Assembly: GCA_900316675.1 (NCBI GenBank)
Contig: ONDR01000006.1
Span: 19,534-83,533, forward strand
DNA from: an uncultured Bacteroidales bacterium
Lineage (GTDB): Bacteria > Bacteroidota > Bacteroidia > Bacteroidales > UBA932
Direction: 5' to 3'
DNA length: 64,000 nt
The position numbers and the translations under genes were made by a program. The notes under the pieces were generated by a model. It was given only the letters and a program-made list of their open reading frames with translations, searched no databases and was not told where the DNA came from. The stretch's first letter is position 1. Each line of letters begins with the position of its first letter. Positions 15,544 to 26,258 of this stretch are shown piece by piece.

Positions 15544-18075
15544 ATGGATATTGAAGAGAAAAAAACCGGTATCATCGAGCAGGTCAATATAGACCAGGAA
15601 ATGCGCAGCGCGTACATAGACTACTCTATGTCCGTAATTGTTTCCAGAGCGCTTCCGGATGCCCGTGATGGTTTGAAGCCGGTTCAGAGGCGTGTGCTTT
15701 TTGGAATGGATGGCCTGGGTCTGAACTATTCCGGACAGACAAAGAAATCTGCCAGAATCGTGGGTGAAGTTTTGGGTAAATTCCATCCCCACGGTGACTC
15801 CAGCGTTTACGATGCAATGGCAAGGCTTGCCCAGCCCTGGAACCAGAGGTATCCGCTTGTCTTCGGACAGGGTAACTTCGGTTCAATGGACGGTGACCCC
15901 GTTGCAGCCATGCGTTACACAGAGGCTAAGCTTGAAAAACTTACAGAAGAAGTTCTCGCAGACATAGACAAGGATACAGTAGACTTCCAGCTCAACTTTG
16001 ACGACACAATTGAGGAGCCTACCGTACTTCCCACAAAAGCTCCGCTCCTTCTGCTCAACGGTTCGTCCGGTATTGCCGTAGGTATGGCAACAAACATGGC
16101 TCCCCACAACCTGGGAGAGGTTTGCGACGCCATCTGCGCTTACATCGACAACCCGGAGATTGACGTAGAAGGCCTGATGCACTTCCTTAAGGGACCTGAT
16201 TTCCCTACAGGAGGTATCATCCAGGGCACCCAGGGCATCCGCGACGCATATGAAACCGGCCGCGGCAGGGTAGTGGTAAGAGCCAAGACAGAAATCGAGG
16301 TTGCTGACAACGGCCGCGAAACCATCGTCGTAACTGAAATTCCCTACATGGTCAACAAGAAAGACATGATAGAGAAGATCGGCCAGATGGTAGAGGACAA
16401 GAAAATTGAAGGCATTACCTATATCAACGACGAATCTTCACGTGAAGGAATCCGCGTTATCATCCGCGTAAAGCAGGGCTCCAATTCAAACGTTGTGCTT
16501 AACACCCTGTTCAAGTACACCGCACTGCAGTCCAGCTTCGCCATAAATAACGTAGCGCTGGTTAAGGGCCGTCCTATGACCATGAGTCTGAAGGATATGC
16601 TCAAAACCTTCGTTGACTTCCGCCACGAGGTAATCCTTCGCCGCACTAACTTCGACCTTGAAAAGGCAAAGAAGCGTGCCCACATCCTGGAAGGTCTGCT
16701 CAAGGCTATCGACGTAATCGACGAGATCATCCGCATAATCAGGGCATCTGACAGCGTAGACAGCGCAAAGGCAGAGCTCATGAGCACCTTCGGCTTCTCA
16801 GAGGCACAGGCAACCGCAATCGTTGAAATGCGTCTGCGTCAGCTCACCGGCTTGGAGCGCGAAAAGCTTCAGGCAGAGTATGACGAGCTTGAGAAATTCA
16901 TCGCTTACTGCAATGAGGTTCTCGCCAACGAAAGCCTGCAGATGGAAATCATCAAGAACGAGACTCAGGAGCTCAAGGCAAAATACGTAGACAAGCGCCG
17001 CACAGAGATTACTCTCAGCGCAGATGAATTCAATCCTGAAGACTTCTACGCCGACGAAGACGTGGTTATCACCATTTCTCACTTCGGCTACATCAAACGT
17101 ACTCCTCTTGCAGAGTTCCGCACCCAGAACCGCGGCGGCGTAGGCATTAAGGGCAGCGCCACCAAGGACGAGGACTTCATCGAGCACGTTTACGTTGCCA
17201 ATATGCACAGCACCTTGTTCCTGTTCACAGAGCAGGGCCTTTTCTACGGAATCAAGGTTTACGAGATTCCTGAGGGCTCCCGCACATCCAAGGGCCGTGC
17301 AATCCAGAACCTCCTTAACCTTTCTGCAGACAATAAGGTACAGGCATACCTGAACATCCCTACAATGAAGGACGAGGAATTCCTGGCCAGCCATTACATC
17401 GTACTCGCAACCAAGAAGGGAACCATCAAGAAGACCCTCCTGGAAAGGTACCGCAACTACCGTCGCAACGGTGACGGCGTACGAGGCATCATCATCCGCG
17501 AAGACGATGAACTCATTGGCGCAGAGCTCACTGACGGCCGCGATCAGCTGCTTATAGCATCCCGCAACGGCCGCTGCGTCCGCTTCAACGAGGAAGACGC
17601 AAGACCTCTTGGCAGAACCTCATCAGGCGTGCGTGGCATTAATCTTGATAGTGATGACGAGGTAGTAGGTATGATTAAGTTCTCTCCTGAGGCAGAAGAT
17701 GTTGCAGACCGCACCGTACTGGTAGTCAGCGAACATGGCTTCGGAAAGCGTACAGGTGTTGATGAATATCGTATCACAGCCCGTGGCAGCAAGGGTGTTA
17801 AGACCATGAATGTTACAGATAAGACCGGTAAGGTCGTTACTATCAAGAATGTAACACAGGACAATGACCTTATGATCATTAACCAGAGCGGTCTTACCAT
17901 CAGGATGGCGGTAGCGGACATCCGCGAGGCCGGACGTGCAACCCAGGGAGTGAAGCTCATCAATATCAAAGAAGGCGACACCATAGCAGCAGTTTCTGTG
18001 GTAGCTGGCGCATCCGAAGAGAAAACCGCCGAAGAGGCAACTGAAACAACTGAACAAAACAACGAAAACCAATAA
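15544..18075 (+). CDS. gyrA: DNA gyrase subunit A
   Basis: 843 residues, a full-length GyrA. The breakage-reunion domain opens with '[34 protein letters not shown]', the quinolone-region '[19 protein letters not shown]', and the catalytic tyrosine Tyr125 in '[10 protein letters not shown]'. The C-terminal beta-pinwheel includes a GyrA-box-like '[10 protein letters not shown]' and six repeats of the 'GxxxRxxxxxxR' kind. With GyrB it introduces negative supercoils in an ATP-dependent way. Ser84-type residue in the HGDSS loop is the usual serine. It has its own promoter and is followed 4 bases later by a TPR gene. Confidence 0.96.
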   Translation: MDIEEKKTGIIEQVNIDQEMRSAYIDYSMSVIVSRALPDARDGLKPVQRRVLFGMDGLGLNYSGQTKKSARIVGEVLGKFHPHGDSSVYDAMARLAQPWNQRYPLVFGQGNFGSMDGDPVAAMRYTEAKLEKLTEEVLADIDKDTVDFQLNFDDTIEEPTVLPTKAPLLLLNGSSGIAVGMATNMAPHNLGEVCDAICAYIDNPEIDVEGLMHFLKGPDFPTGGIIQGTQGIRDAYETGRGRVVVRAKTEIEVADNGRETIVVTEIPYMVNKKDMIEKIGQMVEDKKIEGITYINDESSREGIRVIIRVKQGSNSNVVLNTLFKYTALQSSFAINNVALVKGRPMTMSLKDMLKTFVDFRHEVILRRTNFDLEKAKKRAHILEGLLKAIDVIDEIIRIIRASDSVDSAKAELMSTFGFSEAQATAIVEMRLRQLTGLEREKLQAEYDELEKFIAYCNEVLANESLQMEIIKNETQELKAKYVDKRRTEITLSADEFNPEDFYADEDVVITISHFGYIKRTPLAEFRTQNRGGVGIKGSATKDEDFIEHVYVANMHSTLFLFTEQGLFYGIKVYEIPEGSRTSKGRAIQNLLNLSADNKVQAYLNIPTMKDEEFLASHYIVLATKKGTIKKTLLERYRNYRRNGDGVRGIIIREDDELIGAELTDGRDQLLIASRNGRCVRFNEEDARPLGRTSSGVRGINLDSDDEVVGMIKFSPEAEDVADRTVLVVSEHGFGKRTGVDEYRITARGSKGVKTMNVTDKTGKVVTIKNVTQDNDLMIINQSGLTIRMAVADIREAGRATQGVKLINIKEGDTIAAVSVVAGASEEKTAEEATETTEQNNENQ

Positions 18076-18079
18076 AACT

Positions 18080-19378
18080 ATGAAAAAAATCTTTTTAGCA
18101 CTGGCGCTCATCGCCACTGCACAGTTTGCATTCGCCCAGAAACCGGATGCAATTAAGAAAGACTTGGAAAAGGCTGAGGCCGCTGCACAGAACCCCAAGA
18201 AGGCAGAAAAGGCAGCAACCTGGCTTAAGCTTGCAGAGGTTTACCTCAAGGCATACGAAGCTCCCGCCGGAAACATCTGGGTTGGTGCAACTCAGCAGGA
18301 CATGGCTCTTGTTATGAAAGAGAATCCTATTTCTCAGGAGCAGGTAGAGACCCTTGGTGTTCCTTATCTCAAGCTCGTTTACTCAAACAAGAACGTTTAT
18401 CTGAATGAGGCCGGTCAGATCGCAGCAATCGAGGTTACAGAGCCCCTTGTAGAGGGCGCACTCGAGAAAGCAACTGAGGCTTACAAGAAGGCATTCTCTC
18501 TTGAGCCTAAGAAGTCTCAGGAAATTGAGGTTGCTCTTCAGGGTATCGCCCAGAAGTACTGCAACGAGGCTAGCTCACTTTATACCCTCGGTCAGTTTGC
18601 AAACGCAAGCAAGGACTTTGAGAAGAGCGCAGACGTTTACGCAACTGCTCCTCTTTCAATGGTAGATACAAACTCTGTTTACAATGCAGCTCTTTGCGCA
18701 ATGGCAGTTCCTGATTATGACAGGGCAGAGAAGTTCTACAAGAAGTGCTACGACCTTGGTTACTACTCAGAGAGCGGTGATGTATTCTCTCGTCTTGCTG
18801 ACATCAGCATGCATGCAGGTGATACCGTTAAGGCTGCTTCTTACCTTGAGGAAGGCTTCACCAAGTTCCCTCAGAGCCAGGGTATCCTCATCGGCCTTAT
18901 CAACTACTACATCGGTAAGGGTGACGGTACTGACAGACTCTTCGAGCTCATTGGCAAGGCAAAGGAGAACGAGCCTAACAATGCTTCTCTCTATTATGTA
19001 GAGGGTAACATCTACAACCAGCTCGGTGACTTCGACAAGGCAGTTGCTGCTTACGATGAGTGCTCAAAGATCAATCCTGACTACGAGTATGGCTTCATTG
19101 GTAAGGGTATCATGTATTACAACCGTGCCGTTGATATCCAGAACAAGGCTAACGAAGAGTACGACGACGCCAAGTACAATGCTCTTGTTAAGGAATTTGA
19201 GGCTGCTCTTAAGGGTTGCATCGAGCCTTTCATGAAGGCCTTCGAGGTTACCAAGGACGAGAGCATCAAGCCTACAATCGCAGAGTATCTTAAGAACGCA
19301 TTCTTCCGCTTCCGTGAGGAGAGCCCTGAGAACCAGGCTAACTACGAGAAGTTCGAGAAAATCGCAAGAGGCGAGTAA
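18080..19378 (+). CDS. Secreted tetratricopeptide-repeat protein
   Basis: 432 residues with a cleavable signal peptide (MKKIFLALALIATAQFAFAQ). The rest is helical, with recognisable TPR units such as 'ASSLYTLGQFANASKDFEKS', 'NAALCAMAVPDYDRAEKFYKKCYD', 'ADISMHAGDTVKAASYLEEG' and 'GNIYNQLGDFDKAVAAYDEC'. TPR arrays form scaffolds for protein binding, here in the periplasm. The start is 4 bases after the gyrA stop, and its codon use is that of highly expressed host genes. A specific partner cannot be inferred. It ends at a bidirectional terminator shared with phoH. Confidence 0.82.
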   Translation: MKKIFLALALIATAQFAFAQKPDAIKKDLEKAEAAAQNPKKAEKAATWLKLAEVYLKAYEAPAGNIWVGATQQDMALVMKENPISQEQVETLGVPYLKLVYSNKNVYLNEAGQIAAIEVTEPLVEGALEKATEAYKKAFSLEPKKSQEIEVALQGIAQKYCNEASSLYTLGQFANASKDFEKSADVYATAPLSMVDTNSVYNAALCAMAVPDYDRAEKFYKKCYDLGYYSESGDVFSRLADISMHAGDTVKAASYLEEGFTKFPQSQGILIGLINYYIGKGDGTDRLFELIGKAKENEPNNASLYYVEGNIYNQLGDFDKAVAAYDECSKINPDYEYGFIGKGIMYYNRAVDIQNKANEEYDDAKYNALVKEFEAALKGCIEPFMKAFEVTKDESIKPTIAEYLKNAFFRFREESPENQANYEKFEKIARGE

Positions 19379-19395
19379 TCAACTCCAAATAAATG

Positions 19396-19430
19396 AAAAA
19401 GCTGATCCGTTACTTCGGGTCAGCTTTTTT
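19396..19430. terminator. Bidirectional terminator between the TPR gene and phoH
   Basis: AAAAAGCTGA...CC and GGGTCAGCTTTTTT form a stem with an A-tract on one side and a T-tract on the other, so it can end both convergent transcripts. The phoH stop codon lies in its loop side. Confidence 0.75.
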
Positions 19431-20366
19431 TCTGTGGTCGAATGCTTTGACTATCTTTCCTACAAGGGGGTGTCGTACTATGTCTTCGTTGCTGAAGAAG
19501 ATGGTCGATATCCCCTTTATTTCTTTCAGCATGTCGATGCCTTTAAGCAGGCCGGAGTCCTCTTTGTTGGGAAGATCCACTTGACTGGCGTCGCCGGTGA
19601 CGATGAACTTGGCGTCAGGTCCCATACGGGTAAGGAACATCTTAAGCTGTCCGATGTTGGTGTTCTGGGCCTCGTCCAGAATGACGCAGGCACGGTCCAG
19701 CGTGCGGCCTCTCATATAGGCCAGAGGGGCTATCTGAATGGTGCCATCGGCCATGAATTCCTGCAGTTTTTTACTTGGAATCATGTCTCCCAGGGCGTCG
19801 TACAGCGGCTGCAGATACGGGTCCAGCTTGTCCTTAAGGTCTCCGGGAAGGAAGCCAAGGCGTTCGCCTGCTTCTACAGCGGGACGGGTCAGTATGATTC
19901 GCTTTATCTCCCTGTTTTTCAGGGCCCTGACGGCCAGAGCGATGGCAATATATGTCTTACCGGTTCCGGCGGGTCCTACGGCAAAGATAAGGTCGCTGTC
20001 AAAATAGGCCTTAACCATTGCCTGCTGCGTTTTGTTGCGTGCGCGGATAGGCTTGCCGTCTGTTCCGTGAACAATTACGGCGTCCCCGTTGAGCTGGAAT
20101 TTTTCTGCCGATGTTTCTCCGTCAAAAAGGCTTTCAATGTCGTAAACGGTAAGGTTCATTTTGCGTTTGCGAAGCTCCAGGAGCTCGGAAAACCGGATGT
20201 TGAATTCTTCTATCTGGGAAGTTTTGCCGTCAAGTATGAGTTCATTGCCGCGGGCTACTACCTTCAGCCCCGGAAAATAAGTGCAAAACTCTTCCAGAAG
20301 CTTGTTTCCGATGCCGAAAACCGATACTGGAGGAAGTCCTTCTTCAAGAGTGATTTTTTGCTTCAT
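19410..20366 (-). CDS. phoH: PhoH family ATPase (PhoH-like phosphate-starvation-inducible protein)
   Basis: 318 residues. Central ATPase core: Walker A 'VGPAGTGKTYIAIALAVRAL', 'RIILTRPAVEAGERLGFLPGDL', 'ACVILDEAQNTNIGQLKMFLTRMG' (Walker B), and 'FIVTGDASQVDLP'. The ~110-residue N-terminus is a KH-like region as in YbeZ-type proteins. PhoH-like proteins are thought to be RNA-linked ATPases or helicases working with YbeY in rRNA maturation; direct evidence here is only the domain. It follows capA by 17 bases in the same orientation. Confidence 0.88.
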   Translation of the reverse strand: MKQKITLEEGLPPVSVFGIGNKLLEEFCTYFPGLKVVARGNELILDGKTSQIEEFNIRFSELLELRKRKMNLTVYDIESLFDGETSAEKFQLNGDAVIVHGTDGKPIRARNKTQQAMVKAYFDSDLIFAVGPAGTGKTYIAIALAVRALKNREIKRIILTRPAVEAGERLGFLPGDLKDKLDPYLQPLYDALGDMIPSKKLQEFMADGTIQIAPLAYMRGRTLDRACVILDEAQNTNIGQLKMFLTRMGPDAKFIVTGDASQVDLPNKEDSGLLKGIDMLKEIKGISTIFFSNEDIVRHPLVGKIVKAFDHRKKADPK

Positions 20367-20383
20367 ATGTTATTAACTGTCAA

Positions 20384-21517
20384 TTATTTACCAATTCCTG
20401 TGGCTTTTGCCACACGTTTAAGGGACTCTATCATATTGTCGTAGTCTGAGGGGTCTTTCCAGAGGTCCCTTTTGCCCTCATATTCCTTAATCACAACGGT
20501 CTTGTAGCTGTCTGTAAGTTTGCCCGGGAGCGTGCACCAAAGCCAGTCCAAGTGTATGCCCAAAAACTTGACTTCTCCAAGGAAAGTCCTTGATAAAGAG
20601 ATAGTTGCAGCAAGCTCAAGGCGAGTGTTGATAAGGCTCATATTGGAGACGGCGTTGCCCAGGGAATAAACTACCGGCACTTTTCTGCCGTCTTTTGTCT
20701 TAACATAGGTGGTATCCTGAACTACGTGCGGATGCGAACCTACGACTACGTCCGCCCCTTCTTCTGCCAGCCATTTGGCCCATTCGCCCTGGCGGCTGTT
20801 GTGCTTTAGCACATACTCTTCTCCCCAGTGGGGAAGTGCAATGATAAAGTGCGCCCCGGCGGCCTTGGCCCTGGCCATCATTTCAGCTACGTCTTCCTTT
20901 TTCATCATATGCACCGTGCGGCCTTCTTCAGGGCCGCCGGTATTGAAGCCGTAGGTAAAGTTTACCAGTGCTATCTTAATGCCTTTCGCGTTGATAATAA
21001 GAGGGTTGATGGTGCTGTCGGCTACGGTTTTGTTGGCTGCGCCGGTAAAGCGGACGCCCTTCATTCCGGCATAGTAGTCCAGAGTTTTGTCAAGGCCCGG
21101 CGTGCCCCTGTCCATGATATGGTTGTTGGCGGCAAGAAAGACGTCGAAGCCCATGCTTGCTACGTAATCTGCGTAGTCTGTCGGGGCAGAGAAAGACGGA
21201 TATCCGGTATATGGTTTGCCGCCCAGGGGAAACTCCATGTTTGCCACTGAGACATCGGCGCTGCAAGCATAGCGGGACAAGTCTTCCAGAAACGGACCGT
21301 ACTCTTTGTCCATCTGGGACTTATGCAGCATTACATCACCTATTACATAAACATTGACCGTATCTACAGGCACAAGCGGAGGGAAAAGCCTGATCATCTT
21401 CTTGAACATGCTTTTATCCTTTACCTTCTCCTGTGAAAAGGCTTTATAAGGCCCGCAGAACAGTCCTCCAATCACAAATAACCCCAAAATGAGGGGTATG
21501 GCCCTTAGTTTGCTCAT
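20384..21517 (-). CDS. CapA family protein (poly-gamma-glutamate synthesis type, metallophosphatase fold)
   Basis: 377 residues from ATG 21517; the in-frame TTG at 21529 lies within the -7 promoter box and is rejected. An N-terminal hydrophobic signal or anchor (about 7-28) is followed by the CapA fold: 'VIGDVMLHKSQ', 'DVSVANMEFPLGG', 'DVFLAANNHIMDRGTPGLDKTL', 'IALVNFTYGFN', 'IALPHWGEEYVLKHNSRQ', 'GADVVVGSHPHVVQ' and 'PVVYSLGNAVSN'. These are the metal-binding and active-site blocks of this calcineurin-like superfamily. Members occur in capsule formation (PgsA/CapA), but many Bacteroidota copies have unknown substrates. It is first gene of a two-gene unit with phoH. Confidence 0.85.
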   Translation of the reverse strand: MSKLRAIPLILGLFVIGGLFCGPYKAFSQEKVKDKSMFKKMIRLFPPLVPVDTVNVYVIGDVMLHKSQMDKEYGPFLEDLSRYACSADVSVANMEFPLGGKPYTGYPSFSAPTDYADYVASMGFDVFLAANNHIMDRGTPGLDKTLDYYAGMKGVRFTGAANKTVADSTINPLIINAKGIKIALVNFTYGFNTGGPEEGRTVHMMKKEDVAEMMARAKAAGAHFIIALPHWGEEYVLKHNSRQGEWAKWLAEEGADVVVGSHPHVVQDTTYVKTKDGRKVPVVYSLGNAVSNMSLINTRLELAATISLSRTFLGEVKFLGIHLDWLWCTLPGKLTDSYKTVVIKEYEGKRDLWKDPSDYDNMIESLKRVAKATGIGK

Positions 21518-21526
21518 ATTATTATT

Positions 21527-21556
21527 CAAAGTTAGTAATTATTTTTATTAAATTTG
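21527..21556. promoter_or_regulatory. Divergent -7 elements for capA-phoH and the SPOR/M28-like genes
   Basis: TAACTTTG on the minus strand (21534-21527) and TAAATTTG on the plus strand (21549-21556). They exclude the TTG at 21529 and the near-upstream ATG codons at 21573 less strictly; the chosen starts are 21517 and 21588. Confidence 0.55.
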
Positions 21557-21587
21557 CAAGTTGAGGTATTGTATGAACATGGAAAGT

Positions 21588-22100
21588 ATGAAAAAGATAT
21601 TCCTGCTCCTGGCCATTGCCGGCATCGCCGCCTTCACGGGCTGCGACGCATTCCGCTCTCTTGCCGGAAAACCTACTTCTACAGAGATCGGCATCAAAAA
21701 GGCTGTCATCGACTCCCTTAATGTCGCTCATCAGAAGAGGATAGACTCGCTTAAAAGGATAGAAAAGTCTCTGGCAGACTCGCTGGCCGTCATGGATTCC
21801 CTGAAACAGGGCGGCGGAACCATACTTAATCCTTCGTCAATGGGTGGACTCTATACCACCAAACTGGATTACAGGTATTACATTGTGATTGGCGCATTTA
21901 CGCAACGTTCTTATGCAGAGCGCCTGCTTGTAAAAGCCCGCGACGCCGGTTACATTACCACCCTTATCAGTTTCAGGAACGGCTACAATGCCGTAGGCCT
22001 GTCACAGACAGATCATCTGGAAAAAGCCTTCGCGGCGCTTAAGAAAATTAAAGAAGAACCCTTCTGCCCTAAGGATGTGTGGATTTTAGTAAATGAGTGA
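21588..22100 (+). CDS. SPOR-domain lipoprotein
   Basis: 170 residues from ATG 21588, chosen because it gives a compact lipoprotein signal (MKKIFLLLAIAGIAAFTGC, Cys19). A coiled, charged middle ('KRIDSLKRIEKSLADSL') leads to a C-terminal SPOR-like fold, 'YYIVIGAFTQRSYAERLLVKARDAGYIT...GYNAVGLSQTDHLEKAFAALKKIKEE'. SPOR domains bind denuded glycan strands of peptidoglycan, often at the division site. An upstream in-frame ATG at 21573 or 21561 remains possible. The stop overlaps a GTG of the next gene, and the next ATG is at 22103, so the two are cotranscribed. Confidence 0.8.
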   Translation: MKKIFLLLAIAGIAAFTGCDAFRSLAGKPTSTEIGIKKAVIDSLNVAHQKRIDSLKRIEKSLADSLAVMDSLKQGGGTILNPSSMGGLYTTKLDYRYYIVIGAFTQRSYAERLLVKARDAGYITTLISFRNGYNAVGLSQTDHLEKAFAALKKIKEEPFCPKDVWILVNE

Positions 22101-22102
22101 TT

Positions 22103-23455
22103 ATGAGGGCATTGAATAAGTTTTTCATGGCAGCTGCAGTGTTCATGGCTGCCGCATTTACGGCCGGTGCGCAGTTTGTGTCCGGTTACGCAGAACTGTA
22201 TGACAGTGAGAATTCTGCCATACTGAAAGAACATGTAGATTACATTACGTCCTACGACTTCCAGGGCCGTAAAGCAGGGTCCGAAGGCGAAAAGGCCGTT
22301 GCCTCATATGTTTACGAGACCCTGAAGAAATACGGCGTAGAGATGCTTACCCCCAAGGAAGGGGAAGTGTTCGGCTTGGCCCGCCCAGGTCAGGATACCC
22401 TTACTTCACGAAACGTTTACGGCTTCGTGCAGGGTTATGACAAGGACCTGTCAAAACGCTACATCGTCGTAGGTGCGCGCCTGGACAACCTTGGCGCAGA
22501 TTCCGTAACCGTCAACGGACAAAGGATGCCGCGGGTTTACCGTGGTGCCAACGGAAATGCATCGGGCCTTGCAGTCATGATGGAACTTGCCAAAATGGTG
22601 GCAACCGAATCCTTCCTTTTCAGGAGGTCGGTCATTTTCATCGGCTTCGGCGCTTCGCAGGAGGCCTATGCCGGTGCGTGGTACTTCCTTAACAGGGCCT
22701 TTGCGGATGCGGGAAACATCGACGCAATGATAAATCTGGATATGATTGGCTTGAATGCCTCTGATTTCCAGGCTTACACTGCTTCCAACGAGGATATGAA
22801 CCGAATTCTGGCCCTTGCAAAAGAGCAGCTGCAGCCCGTCCTGCCGCAGGTTTCGACGGCAGAAGCTTATCCTTCCGACCACAGGGCCTTCTATTCTGCT
22901 GAGATTCCTTCCGTAGCCTTTTCTACCGGCAGGTATGCAGAGCATGATACAGACCGCGACGACGTTTCCATTCTTGACTTTGCGTCAATGGAACGCATCC
23001 AGGAGTATCTTTTCAACTTTACCAGAACCATTGCCAACGTAGAGGTTGCTCCGGCGTTCAGGTCCTCTAAACCCAGGACTGATGTTGCCGATGTCATTTA
23101 TGCATGGTACGACTGTGACAAAAAACCTACTTTCCTTGGACGCCAGGATCCCCGGTTCTTCCTTGAGAAATGGGTTTACCAGTATATCAAATATCCTGAG
23201 GATGCCATTAAAAAAGGCATTCAGGGACGTGTAAGCGTAGAATTCATAATTGATAAAGACGGTTCCGTCATCGATGCAGAGGTGACAAAGAGCGTGGATC
23301 CGCTGCTGGACGCCGAGGCCCTGAGGGTGGTGAATGCATCGCCTAAATGGAAGCCTGCAAAGGTGAAGGGCGTGACCGTTCGTTCGTCAGTATCGATACC
23401 TATAGAGTTCAAGCTTGAAAAGAAAGGAAAATTCAGTTTCGGAATAAAAAAATAA
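22103..23455 (+). CDS. M28-peptidase-like domain fused to a TonB C-terminal domain; catalytic residues degenerate
   Basis: 450 residues with a signal peptide (…FTAGAQ). Residues about 40-320 follow the M28 fold: 'FQGRKAGSEGEKAVASYV', 'NLDMIGLNA' and 'YPSDHRAFYSAEIPSVAF'. However, several metal and catalytic positions differ from the family: 'GARLDNLG' has Arg126 where 'GAHYDHLG' has His; 'GANGNASG' has Asn150 for the bridging Asp; 'FGASQEAYAGA' has Ser185-Gln186 for Glu-Glu; 'EHDT' shifts the last His. About residues 340-450 are a TonB C-terminal domain ('YPEDAIKKGIQGRVSVEFIIDKDGSV...KWKPAKVKG'). It is probably a periplasmic, non-catalytic binding protein, though that is inference. Confidence 0.78.
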   Translation: MRALNKFFMAAAVFMAAAFTAGAQFVSGYAELYDSENSAILKEHVDYITSYDFQGRKAGSEGEKAVASYVYETLKKYGVEMLTPKEGEVFGLARPGQDTLTSRNVYGFVQGYDKDLSKRYIVVGARLDNLGADSVTVNGQRMPRVYRGANGNASGLAVMMELAKMVATESFLFRRSVIFIGFGASQEAYAGAWYFLNRAFADAGNIDAMINLDMIGLNASDFQAYTASNEDMNRILALAKEQLQPVLPQVSTAEAYPSDHRAFYSAEIPSVAFSTGRYAEHDTDRDDVSILDFASMERIQEYLFNFTRTIANVEVAPAFRSSKPRTDVADVIYAWYDCDKKPTFLGRQDPRFFLEKWVYQYIKYPEDAIKKGIQGRVSVEFIIDKDGSVIDAEVTKSVDPLLDAEALRVVNASPKWKPAKVKGVTVRSSVSIPIEFKLEKKGKFSFGIKK

Positions 23456-23461
23456 TAGATA

Positions 23462-26230
23462 ATGGATTACAATTTTAGAGAAATCGAGAAGAAGTGGCAG
23501 GCCTGGTGGGCTCAGAACAAGATTTTTAAGACGGCAGAGGATGCATCCAAGCCTAAGTTTTATGTGCTGGACATGTTCCCTTATCCTTCAGGAGCAGGTC
23601 TTCATGTAGGACATCCGCTTGGATATATTGCCAGCGATATAGTTTCCCGTTACAAGAGGCTGAAGGGCTTCAACGTGCTTCATCCCATGGGTTATGATGC
23701 ATTCGGCCTTCCGGCAGAGCAGTATGCCATCCAGACCGGACAGCATCCTGAGGTAACAACAGAAAACAACATCGCCCGTTACCGCAGCCAGCTTGACAAG
23801 ATTGGTTTCTCTTACGATTGGGACCGCGAGGTTCGCACCTGTGATCCGGATTATTACAAATGGACTCAGTGGGCCTTCCTCAAGATGTTCGACAGTTATT
23901 ACAACACTGCGCTTGGCAAGGCTCGCCCTATTTCTGAGCTTATCGCCCACTTTGAGGCCGATGGCACCAAGGGCGTCAATGCCGCTTGCACAGAGGAACT
24001 CAGCTTTACTGCCGATGAGTGGAAATCATGGCCGCAGGCCCGCAAGAGCAAGGTTCTTATGAATTACCGCATCGCTTACCAGGGAGAAACATCAGTTAAC
24101 TGGTGCCAGGAGCTTGGTACCGTTCTGGCTAACGACGAGGTTAAGGACGGTCTTTCAGTGCGCGGCGGTTTCCCGGTAGAGCAGAAGAAGATGACCCAGT
24201 GGCAGCTGCGCGTTTCTGCCTATGCAGAAAGGCTGCTTGACAGTCTGGATAAGCTGGACTGGACAGATTCCCTTAAAGAAATGCAGCGCAACTGGATTGG
24301 CCGCTCCAGCGGTACAGATGTTGTGTTCAAGGTGCTGACCGGTGACAAAGCTACAGATATTACCATTTTTACCACTCGCGTAGATACGATATTTGGCGTA
24401 ACCTTCATGGTTCTCGCCCCTGAAAGCGACCTTGCCCGTGAGCTTACCACTCCTGAAATGAAGGATGAGGTAGAGGCTTACATCGCTTCTGTAAAGAAGA
24501 AGACAGAGAGGGAAAGAATTGCAGAGACAAAAACTGTAACAGGTGTATTCTCAGGTTCTTACGGTATCAATCCTCTAACCGGAGAAAAGGTTCCTGTATG
24601 GATTTCAGAATATGTACTGGCAGGTTACGGTACCGGTGCTATTATGGCAGTGCCTGCACACGACAGCCGTGACTATGCCTTTGCCAAGAAGTTCAATCTG
24701 CCCATCGTCCCCATCATCGAGGGCTGCGATGTTTCAGAGCAGAGCTTTGATGCCAAGGAAGGCAAGATGTGCAATTCCGGCTTCCTGGACGGCATGGACG
24801 TTAAACAGGCCATCGAGGCTGCCAAGGACTATGTAGAGTCCAAGGGCCTGGGCCGCAGGAAAGTGAATTATCGACTCAGGGATGCAATCTTCTCCCGCCA
24901 GCGCTACTGGGGAGAGCCGTTCCCCGTTTGCTTTGACGACGAGGGCGTGGCAATTCCTTTGCCGGAGTCAGCCCTGCCGCTCTGCCTGCCGGAGATCGAC
25001 GAATTCAAGCCTACAAGCGACGGACGTCCTCCGCTTGCCCGTGCAAAGAACTGGGAGTGGGAAGGTAAACGCCTGGAAACCAGCACTATGCCTGGCTTTG
25101 CCGGCTCAAGCGCCTACTATCTCAGGTACATGGATCCCCATAACGACAAAGCTCTTGTAAGCAAAGAAGCAGACCAGTATTGGCGCAACGTAGACCTTTA
25201 TATCGGCGGTTCTGAGCATGCAACCGGCCACCTTATCTATTCCCGTTTCTGGAACAAGTTCCTCTTTGATCTTGGCTATGTCTGCGAGGACGAGCCCTTC
25301 AAGAAACTTGTCAACCAGGGAATGATCCAGGGCCGCTCCAACTTCGTTTACAGGGTTGTAGGTACGAATCAGTTCGTTTCTCTTGGCCTTAAGGACGGTT
25401 ACAAGACCCAGGAGATTCATGTCGATATCAATATTGTCCGCAACGACAAGCTTGATCTTGACGCCTTCCGTGCATGGAGGCCTGAATTCAAGGATGCAGA
25501 GTTCATTCTTGAGAACGGCGAATACATTTGCGGCTGGGCTGTAGAGAAGATGAGCAAGAGTATGTTCAATGTGGTTAATCCTGACGATATCTGCGAGAAC
25601 TACGGTGCCGACACCCTTCGTCTGTACGAAATGTTCCTTGGCCCTCTGGAGCAGAGCAAACCCTGGGATACCAAGGGTATCGACGGCGTTCACCGCTTCC
25701 TGCGTAAGTTCTGGAGGCTCTTCTTTGACGGCGACACCCTTGTCGTAAAGGATGAAAAGGCTTCACCTGCAGAGCTCAAGGTATTGCACAAACTTATCGG
25801 CAAAGAAGAGGAAGACATTACCAACTTCTCTTTCAATACCACCATCAGCGCTTTCATGATTGCCGTAAACGAGCTCTCAGACCTTCAGTGCCACAAGAAG
25901 GAAATACTTGAGCCTCTGGCAGTTATGCTCAGCCCCTTTGCTCCTCACATCGCAGAGGAACTCTGGCATGCGCTTGGCCATGAAGACTCCGTAACCTTTG
26001 CTCCTTTCCCCGTATTCGTCAAGGAGTACACGGTAGAGAACAATGCCACCTATGCTGTTTCCTTCAACGGCAAGACAAGGTTCACCGTCGATCTGTCCAA
26101 GTCCCTTTCTCCCGCCGAGGTCGAGGCTCATGTAAGGGCCCTGCCCCAGACAGAAAAGTATGTTGGCAGCCAGAGCATCGTCAAGGTGATAGTAGTTCCC
26201 GGAAAGATTGTCAACATCGTTATAAAATAA
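23462..26230 (+). CDS. leuS: Leucyl-tRNA synthetase
   Basis: 922 residues. Class I synthetase with the HIGH-equivalent '[16 protein letters not shown]' (about 40-55), a CP1 editing domain containing '[18 protein letters not shown]' and '[16 protein letters not shown]', and KMSKS at 696-700 in '[16 protein letters not shown]'. '[16 protein letters not shown]' and '[18 protein letters not shown]' are typical LeuS blocks. It charges tRNA-Leu in the cytosol. It starts 6 bases after the M28-like gene. Confidence 0.97.
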   Translation: MDYNFREIEKKWQAWWAQNKIFKTAEDASKPKFYVLDMFPYPSGAGLHVGHPLGYIASDIVSRYKRLKGFNVLHPMGYDAFGLPAEQYAIQTGQHPEVTTENNIARYRSQLDKIGFSYDWDREVRTCDPDYYKWTQWAFLKMFDSYYNTALGKARPISELIAHFEADGTKGVNAACTEELSFTADEWKSWPQARKSKVLMNYRIAYQGETSVNWCQELGTVLANDEVKDGLSVRGGFPVEQKKMTQWQLRVSAYAERLLDSLDKLDWTDSLKEMQRNWIGRSSGTDVVFKVLTGDKATDITIFTTRVDTIFGVTFMVLAPESDLARELTTPEMKDEVEAYIASVKKKTERERIAETKTVTGVFSGSYGINPLTGEKVPVWISEYVLAGYGTGAIMAVPAHDSRDYAFAKKFNLPIVPIIEGCDVSEQSFDAKEGKMCNSGFLDGMDVKQAIEAAKDYVESKGLGRRKVNYRLRDAIFSRQRYWGEPFPVCFDDEGVAIPLPESALPLCLPEIDEFKPTSDGRPPLARAKNWEWEGKRLETSTMPGFAGSSAYYLRYMDPHNDKALVSKEADQYWRNVDLYIGGSEHATGHLIYSRFWNKFLFDLGYVCEDEPFKKLVNQGMIQGRSNFVYRVVGTNQFVSLGLKDGYKTQEIHVDINIVRNDKLDLDAFRAWRPEFKDAEFILENGEYICGWAVEKMSKSMFNVVNPDDICENYGADTLRLYEMFLGPLEQSKPWDTKGIDGVHRFLRKFWRLFFDGDTLVVKDEKASPAELKVLHKLIGKEEEDITNFSFNTTISAFMIAVNELSDLQCHKKEILEPLAVMLSPFAPHIAEELWHALGHEDSVTFAPFPVFVKEYTVENNATYAVSFNGKTRFTVDLSKSLSPAEVEAHVRALPQTEKYVGSQSIVKVIVVPGKIVNIVIK

Positions 26231-26258
26231 CACACAACACACTGAAACTTAATAACAT

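Noticed and set aside
19314..20444. 376-codon plus-strand frame covering phoH
   Set aside because: Antisense to an intact PhoH with Walker motifs; no motif of its own.
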